NCBI RefSeq assembly: GCF_905220565.1 | Contig: NC_059401.1 | Span: 3,373,001-3,437,000, forward strand | Direction: 5' to 3' | DNA: 64,000 bases | Source of the DNA: Melitaea cinxia | Lineage: Eukaryota > Arthropoda > Insecta > Lepidoptera > Nymphalidae | In this document: one piece after another, positions 35,301 through 40,664 of the stretch | Position numbering within the stretch: the stretch's first letter is position 1 | How the letters are laid out: each line of letters begins with the position of its first letter | The notes under the pieces: model-generated | Databases searched by the model: none | The model's input: the letters and a program-made list of their open reading frames with translations, nothing else | What the model was told of the DNA's origin: nothing | Translations under genes and position numbers: made by a program

Positions 35301-36878
35301 CTTAGTCGCCTCTCATAACCTCCACGGGAAGAGACGGGATGGCTATATTCTTTACTGCCGTAGCCACACAGCTAAAATGTACTGATCTATCCCGAATTTC
35401 CTTCGTATCTTCTCCATTCTACGTGACTTTGACGAAATGATTCGTGCTATTTTGGCACTATTGGAAGCTATTAATTGTTGTTATTAAAGTATAATACCCA
35501 TTTTTACCCAGTTAAGAGACGAAATCCAAAAAATTCGTAAATAGCACATTTCTCTACAACCCGTTCATTGAAACCGAAGATGTCCCAAGACACACTTAAG
35601 TTATAAAAGTAAGGTAGGATGTGACACAGGTCCCATACCGAGCATGCCAAAAAGAATTCCAACCTACCTACTGATAAATGTCCCTGTAGCGAATAATTGC
35701 AGTGTAATGGAGATAAAAAAAATTTAAATCACGAAATTGTAATGTTTTATTTCAATTTCCATCCTTTATTCCTCAAATTTAGGAATTGAAAATGGAAAAA
35801 TCATTTTCTTAAAAGTAACTTTACAGCTTAAAACAAATATACTTTCGAAATTTCAAACTGCTATCATAATTATTCGTTTAGCCAGAGCATTGCTATGTTA
35901 CCCTGGATATTGTTTTTATATGTATAGATAAGTACCTATATATTATACAAAAAGTAATTTTTGTAGGTTAGGTAGGTGTGAAAATGTTTATAGATGACAT
36001 AATACCTATACTTTCATGTAGGCACACAAGTGATTAACTTTAGCGTATTTAAGCTTGTTGTCCCCTATCTTATTTGTTGAAACTATAAAAAGAAACGCCC
36101 GTTTTACTTATAATGTTTTCAGAGAAGAAAGTATTACTTTAATCTTGTTGAAGTTTCTTTACGCACGCTTGACTCGAGGAGTGAGCTGATGAATGTGTGA
36201 TTAGAGCGTTACGAAAAGTGTGATCGGGAGAGGCGATCAGAAGTTTAAATGGAGACATAAGTTAGTGATGACAGAAAGAGAGGGAGTTACGTTTCGTTTA
36301 TAACTGTAGAGGCAATTAAAGAAGTTTTACTTCAGCCCACGTGTGGTCTAAAGCACACCTGTTTTTTACATGCTATAAATATTAGTTGGCTTTATCTTTC
36401 AAAATTTAATTAAAATAATACGCATGTAACGAAGACTTCTCAAATAAAGTCAAGATAAATATGAGACTATTAATGACCAGCAATGCGGAAATATAGTAAT
36501 AATATTAGTAAGTGTCTGAGAAGAAAATCGAATCGCACCAAGTTTTGATCACTTCAATATCTTCATTTCTTTTAAATTTTGAGTAAGTTGTAAGTAGGTT
36601 TACTAATAAGGATAATTCTATAAAATTTGAGAAATTCAATCACGATGCGCGTGCGCATACTGACAACTTCGTACAATCGAGCGATCACGGCATTATCGGT
36701 ACGAGTCGAGATTGCGTGAAGGTCTATAAATAATATGCACTTACTTCGTCTTGGAGTACGGCGACGATGGCGACGTTGTCTTGTGGTTCTTGTTCGGATG
36801 CGAGTGCCTATTCGCATTGGTGTCGAGGCCGCCGCCCGGTGATATCTTGCCGGCGAGTGCGTTCAACGAGTGCAACAT
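8249..36878 (-). CDS. aret: Bruno/CELF-family RNA-binding protein, 5' four coding exons (partial gene)
   Basis: CELF/Bruno proteins bind GU-rich RNA through three RRMs and control splicing, translation and mRNA decay. Four minus-strand exons join in phase (36878-36745, 18218-18119, 12890-12770, 8331-8249) to give 146 residues. Residues 1-78 are low-complexity with Asn runs. RRM1 starts at about residue 79 with RNP2 MFVGQV, continues through LRLMFEEFGRVHQINVLRDK, and has RNP1 KGCCFVTF at about 118-125, then AALKAQDALHNIKTLSG. Every junction has a GT donor and AG acceptor. By recalled family sequence, MFVGQVPRSMDE and GCCFVTFFTRKAALKAQDALHN fit the CELF1/2-arrest-bru2 branch rather than bru3. 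The symbol aret is my best guess between aret and bru2. RRM1's last strand, RRM2 and RRM3 are beyond position 1: I searched 1-8248 for the HPIQMKPAD segment and did not see it. The family call is nearly certain; the orthologue call is moderate. Confidence 0.9.
8340..9669. other. Intron 3 sequence, nothing recognised
   Basis: This lies between exon 4 and repeat B2. The segment 8400-8640 is less AT-rich than its neighbours and free of known repeats, so it could hold intronic regulatory sequence. The plus ORF at 8749-8982 has no family signature. Confidence 0.5.
9678..9852 (+). repeat. Family B repeat, diverged copy B2
   Basis: It contains GCGTCTTCGGCGAGAAAGCC, AGCGTCGTGACTATGGG, GAGGCCTATGTCGAGCTGTG and GGCTGAAGTGA in the order of the 3' half of family B. 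It is clearly older than B1 or B6. Confidence 0.65.
10444..11190 (+). mobile_element. TIR element family C, copy C1 with duplicated 142-bp internal unit
   Basis: The left end is AACCGACTTCCAAAAAAGGA and the right end GAAGTCGGTT at 11154-11163, an exact inverted copy of the first 10 bp. A hairpin GTTTGCGAACAAAC follows. The motif CTGG(A/G)TGTACCGATTTTGAT recurs at 10697, 10839 and 10981, spacing 142 bp each. There is no transposase, so it is non-autonomous. Relatives are at 21899-22180, 28820-30670 and, reversed, 34032-34515 and 44480-44580. The ORFs at 10552-10831 fall inside it. Confidence 0.75.
11195..12229. other. Intron 3 sequence, no supported gene
   Basis: AT-rich. The plus ORF 11954-12163 shows no recognisable family and no splice context. 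Confidence 0.5.
12230..12355. mobile_element. Candidate small MITE with internal hairpin
   Basis: TTCCCCGGTAAT on the left mirrors GTTACCGGGC on the right over about 125 bp, and GATGTATCCTACATC near 12315 is a perfect hairpin. It lies about 400 bp from exon 3. It could instead be an intronic RNA structure. Confidence 0.35.
12770..12890 (-). CDS. aret: Bruno/CELF coding exon 3 (first half of RRM1)
   Basis: This exon is 121 nt: 40 codons plus one base. It encodes MFVGQVPRSMDENDLRLMFE, then EFGRVHQINVLRDKITGASK. This is RRM1 strand 1 (RNP2 MFVGQV), helix 1 and strand 2. The acceptor is TTTTTTCAG|ATG and the donor is AAAG|GTCAGT. The final G joins GG of exon 4 to make the Gly of KGCCFVTF. A plus-strand ORF over the same bases (12752-13021) is an antisense shadow. 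Confidence 0.95.
12900..14590. other. Intron 2 sequence, nothing recognised
   Basis: AT-rich, with a T/A tract near 13310-13326. A slightly GC-richer patch at 14160-14240 (GGCGCTCGCTCGCAACCCGA) matches no family I know. The ORF 13604-13804 is unsupported. Confidence 0.5.
14599..14920 (+). repeat. Family B repeat, near full-length copy B3
   Basis: It runs from the CTACGGCACTAAAGAA-type start through GTGGGTGTCGTAAGAGGCGA, CCGAAGACGGGCAGCAGCGT and CTGCCCAGCGTGGTGACTAT to GGAGGCCTATGTCCAGCAGT. It forms an inverted pair with B4, 720 bp away in the same intron. The minus ORF 14735-14989 is a repeat frame. Confidence 0.85.
15197..15230. repeat. 16-bp tandem duplication
   Basis: TTGGTCCTTGATATA-type unit occurs twice in succession. 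It creates the YWSLIYWSLIY repeat in a chance ORF. Confidence 0.6.
15300..15585. other. Unexplained GC-richer island in intron 2
   Basis: A patch with blocks such as TACGTCCGCGGAGCGTGTTA and GCGCGGGGCTTTAGACTTCA is open for 84 codons on the plus strand (15325-15579). The minus strand is also open for about 30 codons. No domain is recognisable in either. It could be conserved regulatory DNA, a worn transposon piece or an unannotated exon; I cannot decide. Confidence 0.3.
15644..15972 (-). repeat. Family B repeat, near full-length copy B4 (reverse)
   Basis: It begins TTTCAGCCTATCACAGTCCA and ends GCCGTAAACACACAGCA. It is the inverse of B3 over its whole length. The minus ORF 15838-16065 is derived from it. 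Confidence 0.85.
16287..16590 (-). repeat. tRNA-derived SINE, family A tail with a distinct head (copy A2)
   Basis: Read on the minus strand, it starts with an A box TGGTGTAGTGG and a perfect B box GGTTCGATTCC in GCGGGTTCGATTCCCACTCG. It then runs into the family A body (GTGGGTCTCCC, CACCGTGC, GATAGCGATCGTCACTC) and ends near ATGTTACAAG. This is one of the more complete SINEs here. The ORFs 16211-16608 overlap it by chance. Confidence 0.75.
16600..17228. other. Intron 2 sequence with a small GC-rich patch
   Basis: 16850-16930 contains CGCCCCGGGCGCGACCCTAT and lies in a chance 63-codon ORF; no family is recognised. The rest is AT-rich. Confidence 0.4.
17231..17278. repeat. 24-bp tandem duplication
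   Basis: CTAGTTATTTATACGGGCGG plus ATAA occurs at 17231 and 17255, two identical units. Confidence 0.75.
17370..17577 (-). repeat. CTAG-ended lepidopteran element
   Basis: It starts ACTAGCTGACCCCGCAAAC and contains AAATTTCATAGAAATCGGTC, CAGCCGTTTCGGAGGAG and TATATATAAGAT. Read on the minus strand the element would finish CAGCTAGT, as in Helitron-like 3' ends (CTRR followed by T). Class is inferred from the terminus only. Confidence 0.55.
17755..18045 (-). pseudogene. LINE ORF2 C-terminal relic (reverse transcriptase protein end)
   Basis: The minus strand reads CHFYLRTTRRTALRHPYMVV, then FLCIRTKRFASILLMRTAKE and WNSLPASVFPESYNLRIL. The motif WNSLPASVFP followed by YNL is the C-terminal signature of many Jockey/CR1-like insect LINEs. 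A one-base loss then shifts the frame, after which LNRLLLGKRALSQTAFSLSI continues in another frame with an extra stop. It is therefore a dead, 5'-truncated copy. It ends about 75 bp from the donor of exon 2, on the same strand as the gene. Confidence 0.75.
18119..18218 (-). CDS. aret: Bruno/CELF coding exon 2 (poly-Asn linker into RRM1)
   Basis: This exon is 100 nt: one base completing the split Asn codon, then 33 codons. It encodes GMNMNI, four Asn, STSI, five Asn, then DEKPTEMPDPDYIK. The end corresponds to the acidic DPD-x-IK lead-in that precedes RRM1 in CELF proteins. The acceptor is TTGTTCCAG|TGGG behind a pyrimidine-rich tract and the donor is AAAG|GTAAT. The Asn runs come from AAC trinucleotide repeats and could vary in length. 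The next exon opens in phase 0 with MFVGQV. Confidence 0.9.
18230..20520. other. Intron 1 sequence, mostly unrecognised
   Basis: AT-rich. It includes a family A scrap at 19041-19087. The facing ORFs at 19116-19379 and 19326-19571 have no family signature. 20020-20170 is a less AT-rich, repeat-free patch. Confidence 0.5.
19041..19087 (-). repeat. SINE family A fragment (3' terminus)
   Basis: CTTCAGCCTGTAATATCCCA then CTGGGCATAGGCCTCTTTCC is the reverse of the family A 3' end. Only the last 46 bp remain. Confidence 0.7.
20527..20605 (-). repeat. LINE tail fragment family H, copy 1
   Basis: AAGCAACTTAATGCTTGTGT and GATCGTCTGTTTCCC are the reverse complement of the block at 40578-40660. The two copies share only this short segment. 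Confidence 0.5.
20630..21270. other. Intron 1 sequence, nothing recognised
   Basis: AT-rich. The minus ORF 20436-20696 crosses the family H fragment and is not supported. Confidence 0.5.
21275..21372 (-). repeat. Interspersed repeat family D, fragment D5
   Basis: It contains GCATTATTTAGCACAGTTCT, TCTGTAAGGTTGAGGTACTT and CCAGTCGGACTGTAGC, the 3' block of family D (compare 26700-26800). Only about 100 bp is left. Confidence 0.6.
21375..21898. other. Intron 1 sequence, nothing recognised
   Basis: AT-rich. ATCGATCGAT-like motifs occur near 21512. No gene or family supported. Confidence 0.5.
21899..22180 (+). mobile_element. TIR element family C, short copy C2
   Basis: AACCGACTTC (21899-21908) and GAAGTCGGTT (22145-22154) are exact inverted ends, followed by the hairpin GTTTGCGAGCAAAC. 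The internal repeats are reduced to about one and a half units, so this is a deletion derivative. Confidence 0.75.
22365..22430 (+). repeat. Family D fragment
   Basis: CTGGGGTAGGGTATAGCAGG and GGAGCTTCCGGTCTGAT match the start of family D in the orientation of 32578. It is heavily decayed. Confidence 0.4.
22606..22830 (-). repeat. CTAG-ended element with GACA microsatellite, copy E1
   Basis: It begins ACTAGCTGTGCCAGCGACTT then CGTCCGCGTG, continues through AGAAGTTATTGTTCCGTTCG and GATCCAGCCATTTCAGAGAT, and ends in a (GACA)n-like stretch CAGACAGACAAACAG. A sister copy is at 54152-54360. Read on the minus strand it ends CAGCTAGT, a Helitron-like 3' terminus. Confidence 0.7.
22835..25357. other. 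Intron 1 sequence, nothing recognised
   Basis: A 2.5-kb AT-rich stretch with AAT-rich microsatellite-like DNA near 23672-23695. No ORF of note and no family that I recognise. Confidence 0.5.
25358..25729 (+). other. Longest ORF in the window (123 codons), probably not a gene
   Basis: The translation has no recognisable domain and opens with an aliphatic stretch before a Lys-rich one. The opposite strand is also open for 75 codons (25447-25674). Part of it (25557-25590, TGACAGAACGAAGTCTGTCC then GGGCAGTTAGT) looks like the end of a CTAG-type repeat. TGACGTTGCGCGGCAAAACGT at 25619 onwards looks like a transposon terminus. I judge it a chance ORF across repeat debris. Confidence 0.4.
25835..25975 (-). 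repeat. Lepidopteran CTAG/AGT-type element, decayed
   Basis: GATCACCATGAAACTTTGTA, TGGAGGTACTAGAAGTAACA and ATGCGAGCGAAGCCGC are blocks common to lepidopteran interspersed repeats. It is followed by a (TA)n run at 25978-25996. Confidence 0.4.
26000..26544. other. Intron 1 sequence, nothing recognised
   Basis: Mixed composition. 26120-26230 (GGTTGGGACGATACGTACTC) is less AT-rich but unidentified. Confidence 0.4.
26545..26830 (-). repeat. Interspersed repeat family D, full copy D1
   Basis: It starts with TATGTCGGCAAACAAGCGCA then CGGCTCACCTGATGGTAAGC, continues with AGCGCGTTGCCGACC, CCCCCAGGAGCTCTAG and CTGCTTGAAAACAGTATTAT, and ends AGGTCGAGGTACTTCACC and GGACATTTTCTGCTGT. Opposite-orientation copies are at 32578-32862 and 51779-52060. 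It is non-coding, about 285 bp, and SINE-like in size. Confidence 0.8.
26840..27600. other. Intron 1 sequence, nothing recognised
   Basis: The minus ORF 27014-27199 has no family signature. AT-rich throughout. Confidence 0.5.
27605..27702 (-). repeat. tRNA-derived SINE head
   Basis: The minus strand reads CATAGCTCAGGTGGGAAATC, giving an A box TAGCTCAGGTGG, and 50 bp on CACGGTTCAAATCCCATG, giving a B box GGTTCAAATCC. The T stem and acceptor arms do not pair well and the boxes lie in a 100-bp unit ending in T-rich DNA. This is therefore a tRNA-derived SINE or tRNA pseudogene, not a functional tRNA. The 70-codon minus ORF 27534-27746 runs through it. Confidence 0.65.
27815..27856. repeat. Perfect 15-bp stem hairpin
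   Basis: ATTTCGGGGGCGATA (27815-27829) is exactly mirrored by TATCGCCCCCGAAAT (27842-27856) around a 12-nt loop containing ATCGAT. It is GC-rich within AT-rich DNA. It abuts the repeat at 27857-27955. Confidence 0.8.
27857..27955 (+). repeat. Interspersed repeat fragment next to the hairpin
   Basis: TTAAATTTCATGAAAATCGT, TGGAGCTGTTTCAGATT and ACAAGAATTGCTCGTTTAAT form a block I recognise as common in Lepidoptera. It is related in layout to 17490-17577. Confidence 0.5.
27960..28818. other. Intron 1 sequence, nothing recognised
   Basis: AT-rich, with TTAATTAATTAAT-type runs near 28278. The minus ORF 28642-28851 runs into the element C3 end. Confidence 0.5.
28820..30670 (+). mobile_element. 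TIR element family C, longest copy C3, multi-unit with insertion
   Basis: The left TIR AACCGACTTC is at 28820-28829 and the right TIR GAAGTCGGTT at 30634-30643, followed by the hairpin to 30668. A run of 26 T lies at 28862-28887. The unit motif ending (C/T)GGGTG-ACCGATTTTGAT lies at 28913, 29088, 29230, 29407, 29580 and 29946 (spacings 175, 142, 177, 173 and 366). The last gap contains about 125 bp of unrelated DNA near 29704-29830. A second foreign block fills 30081-30591. No transposase is encoded; the 80-codon ORF 29687-29929 is incidental. Confidence 0.75.
30081..30591 (+). repeat. Foreign block inside element C3
   Basis: The element's sequence stops after TTACTTGACTGTTTTT and resumes at CTATTTTTTCGTCGATCTAC. 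Between lies about 510 bp starting GGAGTTTTCTCCTTAAGAAT. Its first 90 bp match, reversed, 47303-47390. It also holds a GC-rich patch CAGCGCTTCGCGCGAATCGA near 30448. It was acquired by insertion or recombination. Confidence 0.6.
30680..32577. other. Intron 1 sequence, nothing recognised
   Basis: AT-rich. The minus ORF 31019-31276 (85 codons) is Ile/Phe-rich and looks like a chance ORF in AT-rich DNA. A faint SINE-head scrap (GGACTCGCAACCTC) lies near 31339. Confidence 0.45.
32578..32862 (+). repeat. Interspersed repeat family D, full copy D2
   Basis: It runs TGAGGTAGGGCACAGCAGAA, ATGGAGCAGCCCGACTGGGG, CCTCGACCTTACAGAAGATC, GACCAGAGCTCCTGG and AATCTCTTACCATCAGGTGA to GCTTGTTTGCCGACCTAGT. It is the inverse of D1 6 kb away in the same intron. 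Confidence 0.85.
32870..34030. other. Intron 1 sequence with two decayed family D scraps
   Basis: 33000-33140 (CTTGGAGAATTTTAGCC to TGTGCCCTACACC) and 33283-33306 (GCTTGTTTGCCGACCTAAC) are worn family D pieces. Otherwise nothing is recognised. Confidence 0.45.
34032..34515 (-). mobile_element. TIR element family C, copy C4 (reverse), split by a SINE
   Basis: The reversed right end (ATTGTGTTTGCTTGTAAACG, AAAACGACTAGG) is at 34034-34074. The body resumes after the SINE with TCATATCTAAATCAAACTGA, AAGAATCATCAAAATCGGTA and AAAAAGTTATGAGATAA, and ends near CAGTCGAATTGAAAACG. Both ends are worn. Confidence 0.65.
34126..34335 (+). repeat. tRNA-derived SINE inserted in element C4 (copy A4)
   Basis: It has an A box TTAGCGCAACGG and a near-perfect B box GGTTCGATCTC in GCGGGTTCGATCTCCGCAC. 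These are followed by GTCTGTATTGGCCATAAAGA, TGTTTGCCATAGTCTGGGCG and a tail ACACAGGAGATAATCCTACT then GGGGGCCTTTGAGTGTGAAG. The head resembles copy A5 (43553) but the tail is different, so it is a separate subfamily. Confidence 0.75.
34870..35015 (-). repeat. SINE remnant of the A4 type (reverse)
   Basis: CACAAGCACAAACATCTAG, GTACGGCCAATAAAAATGTA and GTGCGAGTATCGAATCTGCA reverse-complement the A4 head, including a degraded B box. The two facing ORFs at 34844-35061 arise from it. Confidence 0.55.
35051..35372 (-). repeat. Family B repeat, copy B5 (reverse)
   Basis: CTTCAGCCTATCGCAGTCCA to CTGCCGTAGCCACACAGC, with small deletions around the CACCACGCTGGGCAGGC block. It is preceded by a CATCATCATCATCATCACTT microsatellite. 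Confidence 0.8.
35380..36744. other. Start of intron 1 (just after exon 1), nothing recognised
   Basis: Repeat-free as far as I can see. 36170-36310 is purine-rich and less AT-rich (GAGAGGCGATCAGAAG, AGAGAGGGAGTTACG). The minus ORF 36572-36817 overlaps exon 1 in another frame. Confidence 0.45.
36745..36878 (-). CDS. aret: Bruno/CELF coding exon 1 (start codon, N-terminal low-complexity)
   Basis: This exon is 134 nt: 44 codons plus AA of the next. It starts at ATG 36878 with residues MLHSLNALAGKISPGGG, followed by a His/Asn/Lys/Ser-rich stretch ending SPYSKT. The ATG is the first in-frame Met after an in-frame TAA about 70 nt upstream, with no ATG between, which decides the start. The donor is CGAA|GTAAGT. 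The trailing AA plus the T opening exon 2 make Asn. GC content is far above the surrounding intron. The N-terminus matches no domain I know, and N-termini of this family are isoform-specific, so this may be one of several alternative first exons. Confidence 0.82.
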
Positions 36879-37101
36879 GGCGGGCGGCGGCCGCTGGGTT
36901 CCGAGCGGCCTGGTCACGGTGAAGCCTCGCCTACGTTTGCGAGTCCGTTATCAACCGCCGGCTTATCTCCTGATAAGCGCGGGGGCACACCCTCCCCCCG
37001 CGTCATCGCCACCTGACACTTACACTCTTTCTAATGTTTGATAGAATTACGGTTCGGGGTCAGCGTCCTGTCCGACATCTCACCCTCATATTTTATTTAT
37101 A
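36879..37101 (-). promoter_or_regulatory. Putative 5' leader and core promoter of the Bruno/CELF gene
   Basis: A GC-rich stretch lies directly upstream of the start codon in otherwise AT-rich DNA. A minus-strand TATAAATA is at 37101-37094. A start site about 30 nt downstream would be near 37070, giving a leader of roughly 190 nt. The leader holds a perfect inverted GATA pair (36961-36978) and another GATA motif (36948-36952). No splice acceptor is obvious just upstream of the ATG. This is inferred from composition and motifs; a further upstream non-coding exon remains possible. Confidence 0.5.
36961..36978. promoter_or_regulatory. Palindromic GATA pair
   Basis: The sequence reads GCTTATC-TCCT-GATAAGC, with 7-bp arms forming a perfect inverted repeat. 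This presents two WGATAR-type sites on opposite strands about 85 bp upstream of the start codon. A third GATA core lies at 36948-36952. Binding by a GATA factor is inference. Confidence 0.55.
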
Positions 37102-40100
37102 ATTGAGCACTTATACTTTTTTTTTCACAAAAACGTTTTTATTCACTCACGTATTAGTTCATTTACGCGACACTGTTAAACAAATTTATACGTTGCAGTT
37201 GCGGTATTTCAAGTAATATGCTGAAGAATACATTTGATGATTTATAAAGTACTAAATCTGAGTTTTAAAAGGAGTTTAAAATGAAAAAGTTTTTATCACC
37301 ATAATACGTTAAATAAATATTATTTATTTTTTTGATTATAAAAAAAAAAGAAAAAAAAAAAAAAGAACGCCTGGCAAAATTTAAGAGCAATTAATCACAG
37401 TCAGTCGTAAATGCATTACAAAATAAAAATAAGTTTTTATTCGTTTCTTAAAATAAAGATATCTCAATGAGACCAGCTGTTTGTTTGTTTCTTTTTTTAT
37501 TAATTTAAAAAGCAAAGTGCTAATTTCATTTAAAATTGGATTAAACCGTTTCAACAGATAATAGTTTTCGTTGGAACTTGCCAAGTGTTGAGTGGTTGTT
37601 ATTCTGCCAAACATTTATTGTGTTTTGTGGGTTAATGATTCTTTAATTTTACAAGTTTTTTTTATTAAAATTGTTAATAAATGGATTTACTTTATTTAGC
37701 TTTATACAGAATACAATATGATGTTATAAGATATTTATTTACTTATGTAGTACAATAATTAAAATGTTTGCGTTTACGAAACATACAAAAAACGATACCA
37801 CCTATACACCTACGATAAACAATTTGAAATTGAACAGACTGGTCATTTACGAAAATATAGCCATATAACTAACACCAGCATACATACTTATAGTATATTT
37901 GTTTCAGTTTAACCATAATAAAATAGCTTATGGCTATTATTTTGTACAAATAGCAATGCTTTAAATTTTTAAATGGTCCAATCAAAATGGCCCCTATTTA
38001 AGAGGGCTCAGCGCGAGCCGGCTATTTAATATAATATATGACGCGTCATACGAAATCCTGACGAATAGCGAACCTGCCGAACGTTGGCGGATTTCACACG
38101 GAGGTGGAACACACGTAAAAGTGGCTTATGTGAAATATGAATTAAATTATTAAAAAAAAATTTAATAAATGAACTAACTGACATATATACATATAGACGA
38201 TTGAAATTTATGGAATTGTTTTAAGTTACGTTTAATTAGTTATATACTCGTATCTTAGGAAATTCTTGTGTCTCTATAAAGCTCGTATTAATTATTGATT
38301 GTTATTAGAGATAGACTTGAACTAGAATAAAATAATTTGCTCCGAATGATAGGTCAGTTATATTGTAAACGTTGCTTTGATCCACGATTAGAAAACACCT
38401 GAAACAGCACAGCATTTTTGAAATGCTATATAATATAATATGCTATGGTTACAAAATGGTTTCGGTGGCTAAATTGTCATCATCTTAGGTCCTACAATAG
38501 ACCGAATTAGCAGTCAGAGTCTTGCCAAGAGTCGTTACCATTATCAATAGCCGAAGGTAGCGGTGACTTACATCAGTTGGCTCATGCGTTAGCCATCAAG
38601 GATTGCATACATTTTTATACATTCCGAATAATGTCAGAATAAATGAGCCTTCTTCTGCGTTATTTGGCAGTATACTGAATAACTACGTTTTTCGATACGA
38701 AATTATGTTTTTGTTTCTGTTTGCAATATTTCTTAAAATGCTTTATAATTATTTGATGTATTATTTTTAATACTATTTACGATATTGATAAATAATCTAA
38801 TGTTACCGCAAAAGAACAAAACATAAAAAAAGATATTTAAAAAACCTACCGGGAACTATATTGAGCTTTGTCAGATTAATTTTTGTTCACACTTTTTTAC
38901 CTTTTTTATTACCTTTTTTAATTAGTACACCTAAAAACCGCTAAAAGTACGATAAGCCCCATTTTCAATGAAGTCCTTAATCTGTACGCTTATTACGTGA
39001 ACATAAATTGCATTTTTTTATATCGAAGCACGCGATTTCATCGTCACGAAAGCACCCTTCTAAACGTTCCGAATACTTAGCGAGGGTAGATTTTTTCCGT
39101 GAATTTCCCCGTTTGATTGCCATATTTTCGACGGAGCTTCTAATAAAGGTTATATTGTCAGTATTCGCGAACGATTCTCGTTGATATTTTGTTGTGAATT
39201 TAAAAGCAGTTCTACAATATGAGCATGCTTAAAATACTAAATAAGCCAAATTTCATGTATATTTTCCCCGTTTCGCGTTCTTGTTACCATATTAAATTCG
39301 TTATGTTTCGATTTTACCTTAATTTTTTTCGTATGTTACGAATGTGATAAAGAAATGTCTTCCTGATATTAATTTATACGAAATTTTTTGAGGATAGATG
39401 CATGTTTGTTTCTCTTTCTCGCAGAAACTACTTAGTTAAATATTTCTGTTAGAACAAAAAAGTTCAGTATATAGTCAGCTGGATTTCGAGAATAACTTAT
39501 AGTCTTCTTTCAACATTCCTACCGGAAATCACATGGGTAAATCCCCAAGGCGCCGCTAATATATACTTATATGCATATTTTTTGAGATATAAATTTGACA
39601 TACGACCTGGTTCCATCCGCTTTGCGTTTGATATTTGTTACGAGTAGAGTTGATAGATAATTATATGGATTTTTCTCCACTCCCATGAGCCCTTAATACA
39701 AAATACGCAGAGATATGCTGCTGTTGATTTTTCATCTAACTGAGCAGCACTGAGATTAGTTGTGTAGCGCTTTAACTTTCGTTTTAGCGATTTATAACAA
39801 AAAAAAAAAAAAAACAAAACAAAAAATTAAATCTCAGTCTTCAGGAAAATACAATGGCGAAAAACAGAAGGCGTTCGTAATTTGCGTTTAATTTAAAATT
39901 TTAAGTGAATTATTTTGTTTACTAACTACTACTACTTACTTTAGTACTTTTTGTTTTCGTTTTGTTATTACGATTAATATGGGCAGTTGACTTGTCATCT
40001 ATTAAATTCACAAATTATAATATATAATAAATCTATTATTCGTATTGGCAAGATCATTTATAATTATGATTGATATGTATTCCAAAATATCTTATGATAT

Positions 40101-40577
40101 TCTACACAAAATATGTCAAACAATAAAGTACGTCGAGTTTTTTACTGGAGGTTCAATTTGTCTACACTATTTTTTTTTTTTTACGAGACAAGAAGAAAAA
40201 GATAAATGGGCTTCGCCTGTGTAGATTATATTATTTTAATTAATATATTTTTATTTTTAAAACTATCTCCATTTCTTACCAACGACATGCGCAAGAGTAT
40301 TTCAAACTAGTAACTTAAGCGATGCTTCTATTTTATTTTATCTATAACCCTTTTGATTAAAAAAAATACTTTTCCAACTTTCATTGAACGATAAATTATT
40401 GACGCGTGAAAATGTCACAAAAATGTTTAGATCACTATTGATTGATAGACTAGCCTTTGCCCTGCTTTCTGTTTCGCGGATCGTGGATTCCCGCCTAAGT
40501 CTTGGTGTAATATTTGGATCTATATAAGAAACTATTTCTATGTAGGTATATTGATAAAAAAAAAAAATTAGCTATAC
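37102..40577. other. Upstream flank, nothing recognised
   Basis: 3.5 kb of AT-rich DNA upstream of the putative promoter. 37980-38110 (GGGCTCAGCGCGAGCCGGCT, ACGCGTC, CTGCCGAACGTTGGCGGATT) and 39000-39130 are repeat-free, less AT-rich patches and could hold regulatory sequence. The minus ORF 37381-37614 is unsupported. Confidence 0.45.
40440..40530 (+). repeat. Possible diverged SINE fragment
   Basis: CTGCTTTCTGTTTCGCGGAT then CGTGGATTCCCGCCTAAGTC resembles the B-box region (GTGGTTCGATTCCCGCC) of a lepidopteran SINE with the box eroded. Weak. Confidence 0.3.
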
Positions 40578-40660
40578 CAGTCGGTTGTTACCTATAACAC
40601 AAGCATTAAGTTGCTTACCATAGCAGCAGACGACCGTGTGTGTGAATGTTATAAGATATT
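40578..40660 (+). repeat. LINE tail fragment family H, copy 2
   Basis: ACAAGCATTAAGTTGCTTAC and CAGACGACCGTGTGTGTGAA match the inverse of 20527-20605. A T/A-rich tail follows. Confidence 0.5.
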
Positions 40661-40664
40661 TATT

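Noticed and set aside
36751..37041. Plus-strand 96-codon ORF
   Set aside because: It is the antisense of Bruno exon 1 and its GC-rich leader; the minus strand has the in-phase splice sites.
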